NCBI GenBank assembly: GCA_047528285.1
Contig: CP180022.1
Span: 620,001 to 684,000, forward strand
DNA length: 64,000 bases
Direction: 5' to 3'
Origin: G047528285 sp047528285
GTDB lineage: Bacteria; Pseudomonadota; Gammaproteobacteria; Enterobacterales; Enterobacteriaceae
The notes beneath the pieces are model-generated. The model had not been told where the DNA came from, did no database searches, and was given only the letters and a program-made list of their open reading frames with translations. This document shows, piece after piece, positions 63,111-64,000 of this stretch; within the stretch, counting starts at the first letter, position 1, and each line of letters begins with the position of its first letter. Made by a program: the position numbers and the translations under genes.

Positions 63111-64000
63111 AGTTCTCTCCAGAAAGAACTCAGTATTTCCTTTATTGAAAGAATTCATTTATGCATTAACTGAATTTATTAATTCAGTATATCTTATGTT
63201 TTTAAAATACATTAGTGCATTATAAATACTTTTAATTTTATTGTTCCTCATTACAATAATGGCAATAGAGTTCAATCTAATGGTTATTCGGCGCATCAAG
63301 TGCTAAATAGCATATCTGTAAAAAGTGATGTTTTTAAAACGTTTAATCTTCATGTTCCTCTGGAGGAACATAAGCAGGCAGACATAAAACTATTATCTGT
63401 ACACCATAAAAATCCGGATTCAGGAAAACAACGCAATATTAAGCATTAGCTTGAATCCTGTTCTCATGCATGTTAAAATATTCAAAATTTGATTTTGGAT
63501 AATATAATGATATCACTTGGCTATACGTCATTATTTTTATAACACAGTAAAATAAAGGTCTTCTATTCGGCACCAAGACCCCACTCTAGCTGGCTATTTT
63601 ACTCTATAATCGAAAAATTGAAATTTCTTCGGTTTATTTTAAAGATTGATAAACAAAAATGCTATAGAACAATTAATACTATTAATTAATATATTTTTAT
63701 ATATGACTCATATATACTACGTTTAGAAAATTAAGTTCGATTAAAATAAAAAACACTAAATAAGTATAGGAAACATGATTTTAATTTACATATCCATATC
63801 AAATAATCTTATTCATAAAAGTTTTTTAAAAAAATAGATAATAATGTCAATAAATATAGGTATGACCAACATCATGGTGAACTAATTTAAATCAAACTTA
63901 TCCATAATCTATCTATATCAAATGGATGGTGTAATTCATTTCTCAATTATCTATTATAAAACAATAACAGGATATAATAAAAATAGGATTTATTAAAAGG
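63111..64000. other. Spacer upstream of cca with unassigned open frame
   Basis: A plus-strand open stretch from about 63211 to 63450 lacks ATG but looks protein-like in part (SDVFKTFNLHVPLEEHKQAD); a GTG at 63300 is in frame. On the minus strand 63343-63410 a piece YGV...IVLCLPAYVPPEEHED-stop faintly resembles the end of YgiM, which precedes cca in E. coli. A hairpin TGTTCCTC-TG-GAGGAACA lies within (63353-63370). After 63480 the sequence is AT-rich and empty. Confidence 0.35.

Noticed and set aside
63343..63410. ygiM C-terminal remnant
   Set aside because: The position fits enteric order but only a handful of residues match; kept as a note, not as a feature.

Overview
The window looks like a piece of the chromosome of an insect-type bacterial endosymbiont of the Enterobacterales in mid-decay. 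Nearly every intact protein aligns along its length with its Escherichia coli counterpart (FabB, GroEL/GroES, LigA, AroC, PrmB, ArgS, TolB, Pal, MetA, Cca and others). Several local gene orders are also the enteric ones: prmB-aroC, groES-groEL behind a fxsA relic, gmk-rpoZ-(spoT), (ybgC-tolQRA)-tolB-pal-cpoB, and ompA facing a matP relic. Only about a third of the 64 kb is intact coding sequence. The rest is AT-rich, stop-riddled spacer DNA, with stretches of 2-4 kb between genes. I see no insertion sequences, prophage, CRISPR array or rRNA. The species cannot be named from the sequence alone; a Sodalis-like or similar symbiont is an inference.

Layout. 1-9.9 kb: fabB (minus), then spacer holding a clear thiD pseudogene. 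9.9-14.1 kb: an OmpF/OmpC-type porin with terminator and a THI5-like substrate-binding lipid-free periplasmic protein. 14-20.7 kb: long empty spacer, then groEL and groES (minus) with a sigma-32-like promoter and a fxsA relic. 21-25 kb: tRNA-Phe, gpmA, a matP relic and ompA. 25.6-33.4 kb: ftsY, tusA and ligA, all minus, separated by spacer. 35.7-38.1 kb: prmB-aroC and a possible small gene behind aroC. 41-42.6 kb: a very long perfect inverted repeat and rluB. 45.7-50.2 kb: the ybgC-tolQRAB-pal-cpoB cluster, where ybgC, tolQ, tolR and tolA are dead, tolB and pal are intact and cpoB is cut to its coiled coil. 53.2-55.6 kb: gmk-rpoZ followed by a dead spoT. 56.9-63.1 kb: argS, metA and cca.

How the genes fit together. 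The retained set covers core needs: translation (argS, tRNA-Phe, cca, prmB, rluB, tusA), protein folding and targeting (groESL, ftsY), DNA joining (ligA), fatty-acid elongation (fabB), chorismate (aroC), methionine entry (metA), glycolysis (gpmA), GMP kinase, and a thin outer envelope (porin, OmpA, TolB, Pal). What has been lost is accessory or regulatory: SpoT, the TolQRA motor, MatP, FxsA, ThiD.

The most useful result of reading the spacers is that they are not featureless. At least eight genes can still be recognised as relics through frameshifts and stops, mostly in enteric order. Other points worth attention are a 34-bp perfect inverted repeat, other perfect hairpins, 9-10-base G runs kept in frame inside three essential genes, a tRNA-Phe with G at position 37, and a small frame after aroC that is open only if one base is gained in an A7 run.
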